A DNA stretch of 64,000 nucleotides from Pseudolysinimonas kribbensis (GTDB lineage: Bacteria > Actinomycetota > Actinomycetes > Actinomycetales > Microbacteriaceae), in NCBI RefSeq assembly GCF_030161895.1, contig NZ_BSVB01000001.1, forward strand, positions 1,488,001 to 1,552,000, written 5' to 3'. Within the stretch, counting starts at the first letter, position 1, and every line of letters begins with the position of its first letter. Position numbers and translations under genes: made by a program. Below are positions 17,005-28,426 of this stretch, piece by piece. The notes under the pieces are model-generated. The model saw only the letters and a program-made list of their open reading frames with translations, ran no database searches and was not told the DNA's origin.

Positions 17005-17808
17005 CAGCGACCCCTGTTCGTGGCGGTGAAGATCTTGGCGGCGTTGCCGGTGATCCAGTTGATGACGACGACCAGCACGATCGTCGCGAGGATGATGATC
17101 GTCGCGAGCGCGTCGACGTCGGGCGTGACGCCGAGCCGCACCATCGAGTAGATCTGCACGGGCAGGGTCGAGATGCCGATCGGCGCGAGGAAGAGCTGGA
17201 TCGCGAAGTTGTTGAAGGTGATGACGAACGCGAGCATCGCCCCCGCCACGATCGACGGCGCGATGAGCGGCACGGTGATCGTGAAGAACACCCGCAGCGG
17301 CCCCGCGCCGAGCGATCGCGCCGCCTCGGCATAGGACCCCTGCAGCTCGCGCAGCCGGCCGCTCACGATGAGCACGACGAACGGCATCGAGGTCACGACC
17401 GACGCGACGATGAGCCCGACGGATCCGGAGCCGAGGCCGAACCAGCCGAAGACGATCACGAACCCGGCGGCCAGGATCAGCGCGGGCACCGTGAGGAGAG
17501 AGCAGCAGACCGTTGACCGGCAGGTTCACGAACCGACCGGATCGCACCATCCCGATCGAGAGGAGCGTGCCGACGATGACCGCGAAGATCGTCGCCTGGG
17601 TCGCGAGGTTGAGGCTCGTGGCGAGCGCATCGACGAGCGCCTGGTCGTTGCCGAGCGCCGCGTACCACTCGAGCGAGAACTGGAACGGGAACGTGCCGTA
17701 ACGCGAGTGGTTGAGGCCGAGCGCGATCATGCTGAGCAGCGGCAGCGCCAGCACGACGAGCATGATCACGAGCCAGACCTTCAGCAGCCGGGGCAGCACG
17801 GGCTTCAC
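17004..17808 (-). CDS. ABC permease (PotC-like), frameshifted
   Basis: About 268 residues with six predicted helices. N-terminal helix WLVIMLVVLALPLLSMIALG; the EAA loop YAEAARSLGAGPLRVFF contacts the ATPase. A slip near 17495 (in a GAGGAGAGAG stretch) separates the first 105 residues from the rest, which resumes with PALILAAGFVIVFGWFG. Overlaps both neighbours by four bases or fewer, so it is translationally coupled in the importer operon. Confidence 0.85.
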
Positions 17809-18700
17809 CTGGCCACCCCCGAGATCGCGCGACGCGACCAGCCGAGCAGTCCCGTCACGATGCCGACGATGGCGAGGCTTGCGACCAGCAGCACCAGCGA
17901 GATCGCGACGGAGAACTGCTGGTGCACGCCGGTCGAGAGCTGGGAGGAGATGACGTTGCCGAGCATCTGACCGCTCGGGCCGCCGAGGATCGCGGGTTCG
18001 GCGAACGCACCGACGGTCTGCACGAAGGTGATCGCGAAGTTGACGCCGATCATCGCCGACGACAACGGCCAGATGACTCGGGTGAAGACGAAGCCCTTCC
18101 CGGCCCCGAGGGTGCGCGAGGCCTCGAGCACCGAGCGATCGATCTGCTCGGACGCCGAGTACATGACGAGGATCGCGGTCGGCAGGCTCTCCTGCACCAT
18201 CACGAGGATCGCCGCGAGCGGGGTGTACATGATCGAGCTCTGCGGGCTGGTCAAGCCGATCGCCGACAGCAGCGACATGATCGGTCCGCCGGCCTGGATG
18301 AGGGTGACGAAGCCGTAGATCAGCAGCAGCTGCGACGTGATGTAGGGGATGATGACGAACCCGAGGATGAGCGGCTTCGTCGTGGGGCGCGTGTACCGGG
18401 CGAGGGCCCAGGCGGCCGGCCAGCCGAGTGCGATCGCGATCACCGTCACGGCGAACGCGATGAGCAGGGTGCGGCCGAGCAGCATCAGATAGGTCGGCGT
18501 GCCGAGCATCTCTGCGAAGTTGTCGAGCGTGAAGGCACCGGCATCGGTCGTGAAGCCGACGACGAGCAGCGCCCCGAGCGGGAGCACGGCGAACAGGATC
18601 AGCAGGATCCCGCCCGGGGTGAGCAGCGCTCCGGTGCCCAGAGCCCCCGGACCCGCCGCGCCGAAGGGCGACGGGTCTGGAGGGCGATGGTGTCGGACAT
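17805..18700 (-). CDS. ABC permease (PotB-like), frameshifted near N-terminus
   Basis: About 298 residues. The ATG at 18700 overlaps the binding-protein stop as TGATG and begins MSDTIALQTRRP; after one slip near 18665 the protein continues as GALGTGALLTPGGILLILF into the first helix. The EAA loop is LEASRTLGAGKGFVFTRVIWP. Six helices in total. Reading without repair would give an internal start at 18587 and lose the first helix, so the longer form is preferred. Confidence 0.83.
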
Positions 18701-19832
18701 CAGGAGCCGGCCTTGACCTTCGTCCAGGCGTCGATCCACGACTGCAGCACGTCGGCCGGCTCGGGAAGTTGCAAGGAGTAGCTGCTGACCTTGTCGGGGT
18801 TGGCCTGCAGCCGTTCGACGGTCTCCGGATTGAGCGAATCGACGACGGCCTTGTTGGCGGGCGCAGGCGAGGCGTCTGCCGGGTTCTCGGCCCACGTCTT
18901 CAGGAAGGCGCTGCTGGTCATGTAGTTGAGCCACTTGTATGCCAAGTCGAGCTTCTTCGTCTTGGCCGCGATGGCCCAGTTGTCGATCCAGCCCACGGCG
19001 CCCTGCTTGGCGATCACGTACGTGAAGTTCTGCGCACCCGTCACGCCGCCGGTGATGAGCCCGCCGATGGCATCCGAGTTGCCGACGCCCGCGACGACGG
19101 AGCCGGACGAGATGGCCTTGGCGAGATCGTCGGTGCTGGAGTACAGCACCTTCGAGTTGTCCTTCAGGGCCTGCAGGGCCGGCGCGACCTTGGTCATGTC
19201 GGGCTTCTGCGGGTCCTCACCGAGGTACATCGCCGTGATCGGGATCAGAACGGTCGGGTCGTCGATCAGCGCGATCTCCCCTTGTACTCGGGGTCCCACA
19301 AGACGTCGAGCGAGTCCTGGCCGGAGGTCACCTTCGTCTTGTCGTAGAACAAGCCGGTGCTGCCGTAGGTCCACGGGATGCCGTAGAGCTTGCCACCCTG
19401 CCGGATCTCCTTGCGACCGGAGAATGCCGGGAAGATGTCCTTGTAGTTGGTCAGCTTCGACGTGTCGAGCGCGTGGAAGTCGCCCTCGGCGATCCCGGGC
19501 CCGATGTACTGGATGTTCGGCAGCGCGACGTCGATGCCGCCGTTCGCCTTCTTCACCAGTTGGAGCTGGTTCGCCTCGGAGTCGATGTACTGGAACTTGA
19601 GGGTGGCACCGGTCTCCTTCTTGAAGTCCTTGGCGACGAACGGCAGGTCTGCTCCGTAGCCCTTCCAGATGGCGACCGTGAGGGTCTTGCTGTCGTCGCT
19701 GCCGCCGCCGCTGGGCGAGAGCGAGCAGCCGGTGAGTGCGAGCGCGGCGGTGGCGACCGTCGCGGTCGCCACCGCGAGGCGACGTGCGAGGGAACGGCGT
19801 CGTTGCCCGGTGAAGCTCCGCGAGAATGTCAC
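18700..19832 (-). CDS. ABC substrate-binding lipoprotein (spermidine/putrescine-type), frameshifted
   Basis: About 376 residues. GTG start preceded by AAAGGAGAACC; lipoprotein signal with lipobox LALTGC near residue 37. The mature protein has the PotD/PotF-like opening LTVAIWKGYGADLPFVAKDF and the C-terminal PEPADVLQSWIDAWTKVKAG. A slip near 19275 lies between YKG and EIALIDDPTVL, within the conserved GEIALID segment of the family. Supplies the ligand to the two permeases downstream. Ligand unknown; the dehydrogenase and isomerase neighbours favour a sugar or polyol derivative over a polyamine. Confidence 0.87.
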
Positions 19833-19897
19833 TTCGGTTCTCCTTTGTCCGTACGTGGTGCGATGTGGGGTGGGATCCACTCCTGGTGGGTGGTCTG

Positions 19898-20863
19898 TCA
19901 GAGCAGGCCCTGCGTGGCGTGCTCGAGATACTCGCGCGCGGCGACGAGCTGCGCGACGGGGTCGGAGGCGGTGTCGAGCTCGAGGAGGATGCCGCCCTCG
20001 TACCCGATGCCGGCGAGCGTCGCGGCGAAGGCGCGCCAGTCGACCACGCCCTCCCCTGCCGGCCGGAAGTACGGCTTGTGCCGCCCGAAGACCTGGTCGT
20101 CGACGAGCACGTGCTCACGGAAGGGTCCGGTCGCGTCCTTCCAGTGCGCCATGACCACACGCTCGCGATGCCGCGAGACGAGCTGCACCGGGTCGCCGCC
20201 GCCGAGCACGATGTGGCCGGTGTCGGGGCAGAACGCGACGAGGAACGGGTCGGTCAGCAGCAGGAACAGGTCAACGTCGCGAGGGGTCCAGAACACCGAG
20301 TGGCTCTCCGGGTGCAGGGCGAGGGTGATGCCGTGCCGCTGCGCGACCGCGCCGACCTCGTTCGCGATGTCGGCGATGGGCGCCGCTGTCGCCAGGTCGA
20401 CGGGGGCGAGCCCGTCGCCGCGCTCGTTGTTGCGTCGCATCGGCAGTCCTGCGACGAGGAACGACGCCCCGATCGACGCGAGGAACGCCGACTCGGCCTC
20501 CGCGGCCTCGAGGATCGCGGCACGCGTGGCCGGATCGGTCACATCGGCGGCGTGCTCGATGTCGCCGAAATAGCCGCTGACCACGTGCAGCTCGCGACGC
20601 TGCAGTTCGGCGACGAAGGCCTCGGCCGAGCCATAGGCGGCGAGCGCCGTCAGTCGGTCCGCGGGCGGGAACGTCATCTCGAGCTCCGAGACCCCCGCCT
20701 CCAGCAGGGCGCCGAGCATCGTGTCCCACACGCGCCGCGGCTCGCGGCGCGCGAATTCCTGCAGGTCGCCGCGCTCGCCGAGGCCCCAGAAGCCGGGGTC
20801 GAAGAACGTGATGAGGTCGACGCCGAAGGCGCGGGTCGTGGTGGCGGTGTCGGTCACGGTCAT
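19898..20863 (-). CDS. Sugar phosphate isomerase/epimerase family TIM-barrel protein
   Basis: An intact 321-residue protein of the xylose-isomerase-like TIM-barrel superfamily (AP endonuclease 2-like fold). Metal-site-type motifs visible: a Glu in ELEMTFPP, ALHPESHSVF, CPDTGHIVLGGGDP, MAHWKDATG and the terminal LLELDTASDP. These match IolE/IolI and hydroxypyruvate-isomerase-type enzymes. It overlaps the Gfo/Idh/MocA dehydrogenase as ATGA, a pairing typical of inositol and sugar-acid catabolism. 65 bases separate it from the binding protein, which has its own strong RBS. Confidence 0.88.
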   Translation of the reverse strand: MTVTDTATTTRAFGVDLITFFDPGFWGLGERGDLQEFARREPRRVWDTMLGALLEAGVSELEMTFPPADRLTALAAYGSAEAFVAELQRRELHVVSGYFGDIEHAADVTDPATRAAILEAAEAESAFLASIGASFLVAGLPMRRNNERGDGLAPVDLATAAPIADIANEVGAVAQRHGITLALHPESHSVFWTPRDVDLFLLLTDPFLVAFCPDTGHIVLGGGDPVQLVSRHRERVVMAHWKDATGPFREHVLVDDQVFGRHKPYFRPAGEGVVDWRAFAATLAGIGYEGGILLELDTASDPVAQLVAAREYLEHATQGLL

Positions 20864-21977
20864 GCAGTCCAGGTCTCCTTCGCCGGCGCGGGGCGATCGG
20901 TGGTCGTGGTCAGGGCGACGGCCCCGTCGCGCGTCCCGTTCGCGATGTGGTCGAGCACCTCGATCACATGCAGCGCGAAGTCGGCGCCGACGCGCAGCGG
21001 CTCGCCCGCGAGGGCGTGAGCGAGGTCGGCGACGCCCGGCCCGCGCAGCGGGAGCTGGTCGGTGTCGACGCTCGCAGTGAATCCCCGGATGACGGGCGGC
21101 AGTTCGCGCCACTCGCTCTCGCCGTTCAGGCGGACGCTCACCGCCCCGTCGTAATCGTTCGGGTCCGGCACGCTCAGGGTGCCCTTCGATCCGTACAGCT
21201 CGATGAAGGGCAGTCGGTGCTCCCACACGTCGAAGCTCATCTGCACGGTCGCGATCGCACCGGAGGCGAAGGTCAGCACGGCGCCGCTATGGGTCGGGAT
21301 GGCGACGTCGACCGACTCGATCCGGCGGCCCGGTGTGCTGACCGGCCGCACCGTGCTGCCGATCCGCACCGCGGCGTAGAGGAGGCGACCGGGCCGAGCA
21401 GGTTCACGAGAGCCGACACGTAGTACGGGCCCATGTCGAGCGCGGGGCCGCCGCCGCGGATGAAGAGGAACGTCGGGTCCGGATGCCAGAGCTCGGCCCG
21501 GCTGTGGGTCACGAACGCCGTGGCGCCGATCACGTCGCCGATGAGACCGTCGTCCACGGCGGCGCGCGCCGTCTGGCCCGCTGCCCCGAGGAACGTATCG
21601 GGCGCGGAGCCGAAGAGCACGCCCCGCTCGCGCGCCTCATCGACGAGCGTCGCGGCGCTCGCGAACGACGCGGTCAGCGGCTTCTCGGTGAAGACGCTCT
21701 TGTCCGAGGCGATGAGCGCCCTTGTCACCGTCTCGTGAGCGAGGGGCGGCGTGAGGTTGATGAGGATCTGCACGTCGGGGTCCGCGGCGAGCGCCTCGGA
21801 CGAATCGAAGACGGGCACGCTGTAGCGCTTGCCGGCGGCGGTCGCGAGCCCACGATCCAGATCGGTACAACCCACGATGTGTAGGCCGTCGAAGCGGTCG
21901 AGTCCCCGGAAGTACGCGCCGGAGATGTTCCCGCAGCCGACGATTCCCACGCCGACCGAACCGCTGCCCGATGCCAC
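20860..21977 (-). CDS. Gfo/Idh/MocA-family oxidoreductase, frameshifted
   Basis: About 373 residues. N-terminal Rossmann motif VGIVGCGNISGAYFRGL, the catalytic-lysine motif VFTEKPLT (EKP) near residue 95, and the C-terminal beta-sheet domain with FIELYGSKGTLSVPDP. The GTG start is preceded by AGAAGAGGGAAC. A slip near 21385 separates NLLGPVAS from LYAAVRIGSTVRP. First gene of the six-gene operon and divergent from the ROK regulator, with two repeated 15-bp sites between them. Presumably NAD(P)-dependent oxidation of a cyclic polyol or sugar. Confidence 0.88.
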
Positions 21978-22055
21978 GTTCCCTCTTCTCCTTCGAAGCC
22001 GTCTCGACCCGTGAGCGAAGCAGCTCCGGGCGTTGATCGGGAACGCTAGCAATTA

Positions 22056-22093
22056 TGCGCGGTGATAGCAAAACATTTTGCGCGGCGATAGCA
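22056..22093. promoter_or_regulatory. Two direct 15-bp repeats, candidate ROK operators
   Basis: TGCGCGGTGATAGCA at 22056-22070 and TGCGCGGCGATAGCA at 22079-22093 differ at one base and are 23 bases apart, about two helical turns. They lie in the 156-base region between the divergent Gfo/Idh operon and the ROK gene, where a regulator of both would bind. Confidence 0.6.
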
Positions 22094-22133
22094 GAATCGT
22101 TATCGGGTCGCCTACGATGATCGGGTCTGGAGG

Positions 22134-23321
22134 ATGACGATGGATCACGTCGCGATGCGACAGCAGAACGCCGCGCAGACGCTGGCGATCTTGTTCCGGA
22201 CAGGCCCGATGAAGATGGCGGCCCTCCAGCGCGAATCGGGGCTCTCCGCCGCACGCTCGAGCTCATCCTGGATGACCTCATCGCCAGCGGCTGGGTGACC
22301 GAGATCAACTCGACGCCGGTGCGCACGGTCGGCCGGCCGGCCCGCAGCTTCGGCTTCCGCTACGGCGCCGCCCACCTCGTCGCACTGCAGCTCGAGGCGG
22401 GACAGATCCAGGCGACGGTCGCCGATCTCGCCGCCGAGGTGCTGGGCGAGCGCCGAATGACCCTGCCCATCGCCACCTCGCGGCATGAGCGCCTCGCGTT
22501 GCTCGACCGGTGCGTCGCCGGCCTCCTGGGCGCGGCGGGCGTTGAGCGCTCGAGCGTCGTCGCGGTCACCGTCTCGACACCCGGCATCGTGCAAGACGAC
22601 GGCACCATCGATCTGCCCATGACCATGCCTGACTGGACCGGCTTCTCACTCTCCGACGCCGTCGGCCAGCTCTTCGACTGCCCCGTCCGCGTCGAGAACG
22701 ACGCCAAGTTGGCCGCGCTCGGTGAGAAGTGGTCGCGCGACGGCGAAGTGCGGGATTTCGTCTATGTCTTCGCCGACGAGGCGCGCATCGGCATCGGGCT
22801 CGTCGTGCAGAACGAGCTCTACCGGGGCCGCGACGGCGGCGCGGGCGAGATCACCTGGGCCCCCAGCTGGGGCTGCACGCCCTGTCGAGCCCGGCGCTGG
22901 ACGGCCTCGACGATGAGGACGCCCCCGCCCACGCGACCGCCCAGGCGATCGTCGACGCGGCCCGCGCGGGCGAGACCGAAGCGCTCGCGGAGATCCGGAA
23001 GGTCGCCGAAGCTCTGGTGCCCGCGATCACGGCGATCGCGTGGCTGATCGCGCCGGAGGAGATCATCCTGGGGGCACCCTCGGCACGATCCAGGATCTGC
23101 TGCTTCCTGCATTGGAGACGGCCCTCGAGGGCAACGACCGCCCGATCTGGTCGAAGCTGCGGGGGTCGCAGTTCGGTGAGCGCAGCGTGCTGACCGGTTG
23201 CCTGCGCATGTGCGTCGAGTCCCTCAGCGAAGATCTGTTCGTCCCGTCCCGGGTCGGAGCCATCAGGCCCGACGGCATCCTGGGGCCGGGCGAGCTGTAT
23301 GCGGATGCGTCCACGGGGTAG
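22134..23321 (+). CDS. ROK-family transcriptional repressor, frameshifted
   Basis: About 395 residues: an N-terminal winged helix (RQQNAAQTLAILFRTG, then LELILDDLIASGWV) followed by a ROK sugar-kinase-like domain with VSTPGIVQDDG, VRVENDAKLAALGE and DEARIGIGLVVQNELYRGRD. The ATG has GGAG five bases upstream. Three slips are needed, near 22246, 22862 (CCCCC) and 23073 (GGGGG); the zinc-binding CxCGxxGC motif of many ROK proteins is not evident. Divergent from the Gfo/Idh operon, so the likely repressor of sugar uptake and catabolism there. Confidence 0.83.
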
Positions 23322-23425
23322 CGCATCAGTTGCGCCGATGCAGCGCTTCTGCTCTGCCTGCTGGCCAGATGGGGTGCTCGCACGCCAGGATGCTCGCAAC
23401 GGACACCCGAGCGAGGAGATCGACG

Positions 23426-24958
23426 ATGATTCCCCAGGACACCGCGACGGCCGATGAGGCCGTCCCCGCCGTGAGCGCGATCCGGCTCTTCAAGTCGCTG
23501 CGACGGGCCGACATCGTCTTCTTCATCGTCGCCGTCGTCATCAGCGTCGACGCGATCACCGCGCTCGGTCAGGGCGGCCCGCAGGGGCTGATCTGGACGA
23601 CGATCCTCGCGGTCGTCTTCATGATCCCGAACGCGATGATCTTCGCCGAGTCGGCCGCGGCGTTCCCGCAGGAGGGCGGGCCGTACACCTGGGTCAAGCG
23701 CGCGTTCGGCGGACGCTGGGCCGGCATCTCGAGCATCCTGTACTGGGTCACCAACCCGATCTGGCTGGGCGGCTCGCTCGCCTTCATCACCGAGGAGGCG
23801 TGGTCGGGCTTCGTCTTCCCGATCGCGGACGGCAGCTGGGGCGACTACCTCTTCAAGTTCCTGTTCATCTGGGTCGCGATCTTCGTCGCGGTCGTCAGCC
23901 TGCGCCGCGGCAAGGTGCTGCTCAACATCGGTGCGGCGCTCAAGCTCATCGTGCTCCTGGTGCTCGTCGTGACGGCGGTCATCTACGTCATCTCGCACGG
24001 CGTCGCCCGCATCGACGCCGGAGACTTCATGCCGACGGCCGCCGGGTTCCTCGCGATCGTGCCGATCGCCCTGTTCGCGGTCACCGGTTTCGAGGCGCCG
24101 AGCGCGGCATCCGGCGAGATGCTCGACGCGCAGCGCGACACCCCGATCGCGATCGCGCGCGGTGGCGTCATCACGGGGCTCGCCTACGTGCTGCCGATCC
24201 TCGCGATCGTGCTCATGACGCCGACGAAGCAGCTCGAGAACGCGGGCGTGCTGCCGACGATCAAGTCGGCGTTCGACATCTTCGGGCCGGCGGCGGGGCC
24301 GCTGGTGGCGATCCTCGCGATCTTCTTCACGATCGGCCTGCTCGCGCAGGGCGCCGGATGGATGGTCGCGACCGACCGCATCCAGGCGGTCGCCTCGGCC
24401 GACGGCACCTTCTTCAACGGATTCTTCGGCAAGTTCAGCGAGCGCCTCGGCACCCCGGTGCGCATGAACATCCTCTCCGGCGTGATCTCGACGATCTTCT
24501 TCGTCGCCGCGATGACGCTCGTGAAGGGCACGGCCGGCAACATCTTCCAGGTCGTGCTGACCTGCGCCGTGTCGACGCTGCTGCTGAGCTACCTCATCAT
24601 CGTGCCGGCGCTGATCCGGCTGAAGGTGACCCGGCCCGACGTGCCGCGGCCGTATCGCGTGCCGGGCGGTACGGCAGGGTTCATCGTGCTCGCCAGCATC
24701 CAGCTGTTCTTCGTGCTCGTGGGCAGCATCGGCGCCGTCTTCCCGGGCGTGATCGAGCACCTGCTCGGGTTCACCTACTCGTTCGAGGACGAGTGGGGCG
24801 TCTCCCAGCTGAACTACGAGCTCTTCACGGTCGGCACCATCGCGGTCGTCGTGATCATCGGGCTCATCGGCTACGCGGCGGCCGGCGGCGTGCGGCGGCG
24901 GGTCGCCGCGGCGGAGACGACTCCGCACGCACAGACAGCGCAGAACCGCGCCGAATGA
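23426..24958 (+). CDS. APC-superfamily amino acid/amine permease
   Basis: An intact 510-residue permease with about twelve helices. GAGGAGAT precedes the ATG. Helix 1 region FIVAVVISVDAITALGQGGP, the APC-type EGGPYTWVKRAFGGRWAG in the helix 2-3 region, and PIALFAVTGFEAPSAASGEM around helix 6 match the APC family. It overlaps a nitrilase-family hydrolase as ATGA, so import of an amine or amide followed by hydrolysis is likely. Specific substrate not readable. Confidence 0.9.
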   Translation: MIPQDTATADEAVPAVSAIRLFKSLRRADIVFFIVAVVISVDAITALGQGGPQGLIWTTILAVVFMIPNAMIFAESAAAFPQEGGPYTWVKRAFGGRWAGISSILYWVTNPIWLGGSLAFITEEAWSGFVFPIADGSWGDYLFKFLFIWVAIFVAVVSLRRGKVLLNIGAALKLIVLLVLVVTAVIYVISHGVARIDAGDFMPTAAGFLAIVPIALFAVTGFEAPSAASGEMLDAQRDTPIAIARGGVITGLAYVLPILAIVLMTPTKQLENAGVLPTIKSAFDIFGPAAGPLVAILAIFFTIGLLAQGAGWMVATDRIQAVASADGTFFNGFFGKFSERLGTPVRMNILSGVISTIFFVAAMTLVKGTAGNIFQVVLTCAVSTLLLSYLIIVPALIRLKVTRPDVPRPYRVPGGTAGFIVLASIQLFFVLVGSIGAVFPGVIEHLLGFTYSFEDEWGVSQLNYELFTVGTIAVVVIIGLIGYAAAGGVRRRVAAAETTPHAQTAQNRAE

Positions 24959-25753
24959 CGACGATCGGCATCGCGCAGTGGCTCGCCGCGGTCGGCGAAC
25001 CGGACCGCAACCTGCGCGACGCCCTGACGCTCGTCGACGAGCTCGCCCGGCGTGGGTGCGACCTCATCGTCCTGCCCGAGCTGTGGCCGTGCGGCTACGA
25101 CCCGGCGACCCTGGCGCGCGATGCCCGGGATGCCGCCGAGCCGCTCGATGGGCCGCGCGGCCGGGCGCTCGCGGCGGCCGCGCTCGCGCACGAGGTCTGG
25201 CTGTTCGCGGGCACCGTGCCCGAGCTCGACGGCAACCGTCTTTACAACACCGCCCTCGTCTACGGCCCCGACGGCGCCCTCCGGGCGACGCACCGCAAGA
25301 CGCACCTCTACTTCCCGCTCGGCGAGGACACGGTGTTCGCCGCCGGTGACGGCCCCACGGTGCTCGAGATCGACGGCCTCGGCACGGTGGGCCTCAGCAC
25401 CTGCTTCGACGGCGACCATCCGGATTTCGCCCGCACGCTGCACGACCGCGGCGCGCGGATCGTCGTCTCGCCCTGCGCGTACGAGGTCGGCGCCGAGTCG
25501 TGGTGGGACCTGCTGTACCCGGCCAACGCCCTCGCCAACGGGCAGTGGTGGATCATGGCGAACCAGCGCGGCGGCGACCTGCTCGGCGCGAGCCGGGTGA
25601 TCGCGCCGGACGGGTCGATCCTCGCGGAACTGCCGCGGCTCGGCGACGACGCGCGGCCCCCGGCGCCCGAGACGCTGGTGGTGAGCGTCGACCTGCAGGA
25701 GGATCGATCGCGCGCAGCGGGAGGCCGGCGCCCTCTGGGCGCACGGCCGGTGA
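24955..25753 (+). CDS. Carbon-nitrogen hydrolase (nitrilase superfamily), slip near end
   Basis: About 265 residues. The Glu-Lys-Cys triad is visible: LPELWPCGY (Glu), HRKTHLYFP (Lys) and STCFDGDHPDFAR (Cys). A slip near 25700 changes the last 20 codons; the corrected end reads IDRAQREAGALWAHGR with TGA at 25751. The family hydrolyses linear amides such as omega-amides or carbamoyl compounds. Coupled to the APC permease by ATGA. Convergent with the aldo/keto reductase that follows. Confidence 0.87.
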
Positions 25754-25777
25754 GACGACCGCTGCGCGCGATCCCGG

Positions 25778-26788
25778 CTAGGCCTCGCGCTGCTTCGGCG
25801 ACGACTCGTGCGTGCGAGCGGGGTCACGCTCGACCACGTCGCCCAGCACCTCGTCGATCTGCGCCAGCACGGAGGGCTCGAGCGTGACTCCTGCCGCCGC
25901 GGCGGCCTCGGTGACCTGCTCCGGACGCGAGGCGCCGATGATCGCGCCGGCCACGTTGTCGTTCTGCAGCACCCACGCGACGGCGAGCTGCGCCGGCGTG
26001 AGCCCGGCATCCGCGGCGATCGGCAGCAACTGCTGCACGCGCTCGAGCACGTCGTCGCGCATCCAGCGCTTGATCATGTTGGCGCCGCCCTTGTCGTCGG
26101 CGGCACGGCTGCCCTCGGGCACACCGGCGCCCGGCTTGTACTTGCCGGTGAGCACGCCCTGCGCGATGGGCGACCAGACGATCTGCGAGATCCCGGCCTC
26201 CTTCGACGCCGGCACGACCTCCGCCTCGATGACCCGCCACAGCGCCGAGTACTGCGGCTGGTTCGAGACCAGCGGCACGTGCAGCTCCTTCGCAAGCCTC
26301 GCCGCGTCGGCGATCTGCGCCGCGGTCCACTCGCTCACGCCGACGTAGAGCACCTTGCCGGCGCGCACGACGTCGGCGAACGCGAGCATCGTCTCCTCGA
26401 GCGGAGTCGCGTAGTCGTAGCGGTGGGCCTGATAGAGGTCGACGTAGTCGGTCTGCAGGCGGCGCAGCGACCCGTCGATGCCCTCGCGGATGTGCTTGCG
26501 CGAGAGGCCCGTGTCGTTGTGGCCTTTGGGCCCGATCGGCCCGAACACCTTGGTGAGGATCTCCAGCGACTCCCGTCGCTGGCCCTTGAGGGCCTCGCCC
26601 AGCACCGTCTCGGCAGCCGTGTTGGCGTAGACGTCGGCCGTGTCGAAGCTGCTGATGCCGGCGTCGAGCGCCGCATGCACGCAGGCCGTCGCTGTCTCGT
26701 TCTCGATCTGCGAGCCGTGGGTCAGCCAGTTGCCGTAGATGATCTCCGAGACCTTTACGCCGGACGCGCCGAGGTGGCGGTAGTGCAT
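25778..26788 (-). CDS. Aldo/keto reductase (AKR, Kv-beta/YghZ type)
   Basis: 336 residues from the ATG at 26788, which gives the usual MHYRHLGASGVKVSEI start; a longer frame to 26827 lacks family support. Catalytic tetrad residues: Asp and Tyr in SFDTADVYANT, Lys in EILTKVFG, His in YQAHRYDY. The C-terminal cofactor segment GAIIGASRPEQVTEA is typical for NADPH binding. Monocistronic in appearance. Physiological carbonyl substrate unknown. Confidence 0.92.
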   Translation of the reverse strand: MHYRHLGASGVKVSEIIYGNWLTHGSQIENETATACVHAALDAGISSFDTADVYANTAAETVLGEALKGQRRESLEILTKVFGPIGPKGHNDTGLSRKHIREGIDGSLRRLQTDYVDLYQAHRYDYATPLEETMLAFADVVRAGKVLYVGVSEWTAAQIADAARLAKELHVPLVSNQPQYSALWRVIEAEVVPASKEAGISQIVWSPIAQGVLTGKYKPGAGVPEGSRAADDKGGANMIKRWMRDDVLERVQQLLPIAADAGLTPAQLAVAWVLQNDNVAGAIIGASRPEQVTEAAAAAGVTLEPSVLAQIDEVLGDVVERDPARTHESSPKQREA

Positions 26789-26845
26789 GGTGATGCCTTT
26801 CGCGATGGGGATGAGGCGGGGCCGCACGAGGGGCGCCCATCTCGA

Positions 26846-27478
26846 TCATCCTCCTGCCGCGCCAGCGTTCTCACCGGCAGCGTCCAGGTTCACTCCGCCG
26901 ACCTGCGGCTCGAGCACATCGATGCCCGCTGCGATCGCGACCTCGCGGTACGCCGCGGTGATCGAGGCGAGCGTCGCGTGCGCGTTGAGCCCGCTCGGAT
27001 TCGGAACGATCCACACGGGGACGTCGGCGATCCGGTCGGGCTGCTCGCCGAGCACGGCGCGGGGGCGTCGGAAGGCGATCCGGTAGGCGGTGACGCCGAG
27101 CATTGCGATCTTCCGCGGCGGCTGTCGCGCCATCCGGGCCGTGAACGCCTCGGCGCCGGCGATCAGCTCGGCCGCGGTCAGCTCCGCCGCCCGCGCCGTC
27201 GCGCCGGCCACGAGACTCGTGATGCCGATCCCGCGGGCGAGCACGTGGGCGCGGTCCTCCGAGCGCCAGCCGTTCGTCGTCACGATGTCGCGGTCGAGGA
27301 TGCCCGAGCGGAAGAGCGCCGGCCAGAAGCGGTTGCTGCGCAGCGCGAACGGCGCCTGTACGGCCGCCGACCGGAGCCCGGGGTTGACGCCGACGAAGAG
27401 CAGTCGGGTGCCGGGCGCCACGGTCTCGGCGAGCCCCGTGCCCCGGACCGCGTCGAGCTGGGCACGGGTCAGGGGCAC
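26846..27478 (-). CDS. mug: Mismatch-specific (G/U, G/T) uracil-DNA glycosylase, Mug/TDG type
   Basis: An intact 210-residue Mug-type enzyme that removes uracil or thymine from G mismatches. Family motifs are visible: GVNPGLRSA near residue 30 (the water-coordinating Asn in GxNPG), NRFWPALFRSG, and the late NPSGLNAHATL loop that inserts into DNA. The C-terminus past residue 190 is low-complexity. A base-excision repair gene, unrelated to its neighbours, with only 21 bases to the alpha/beta hydrolase upstream. Confidence 0.9.
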   Translation of the reverse strand: MPLTRAQLDAVRGTGLAETVAPGTRLLFVGVNPGLRSAAVQAPFALRSNRFWPALFRSGILDRDIVTTNGWRSEDRAHVLARGIGITSLVAGATARAAELTAAELIAGAEAFTARMARQPPRKIAMLGVTAYRIAFRRPRAVLGEQPDRIADVPVWIVPNPSGLNAHATLASITAAYREVAIAAGIDVLEPQVGGVNLDAAGENAGAAGG

Positions 27479-27499
27479 GGGAGCACGATATCCGGACGA

Positions 27500-28401
<902 letters not shown>

Positions 28402-28426
28402 AGCGCAAGTCCAGGAGGTGCCGCGC

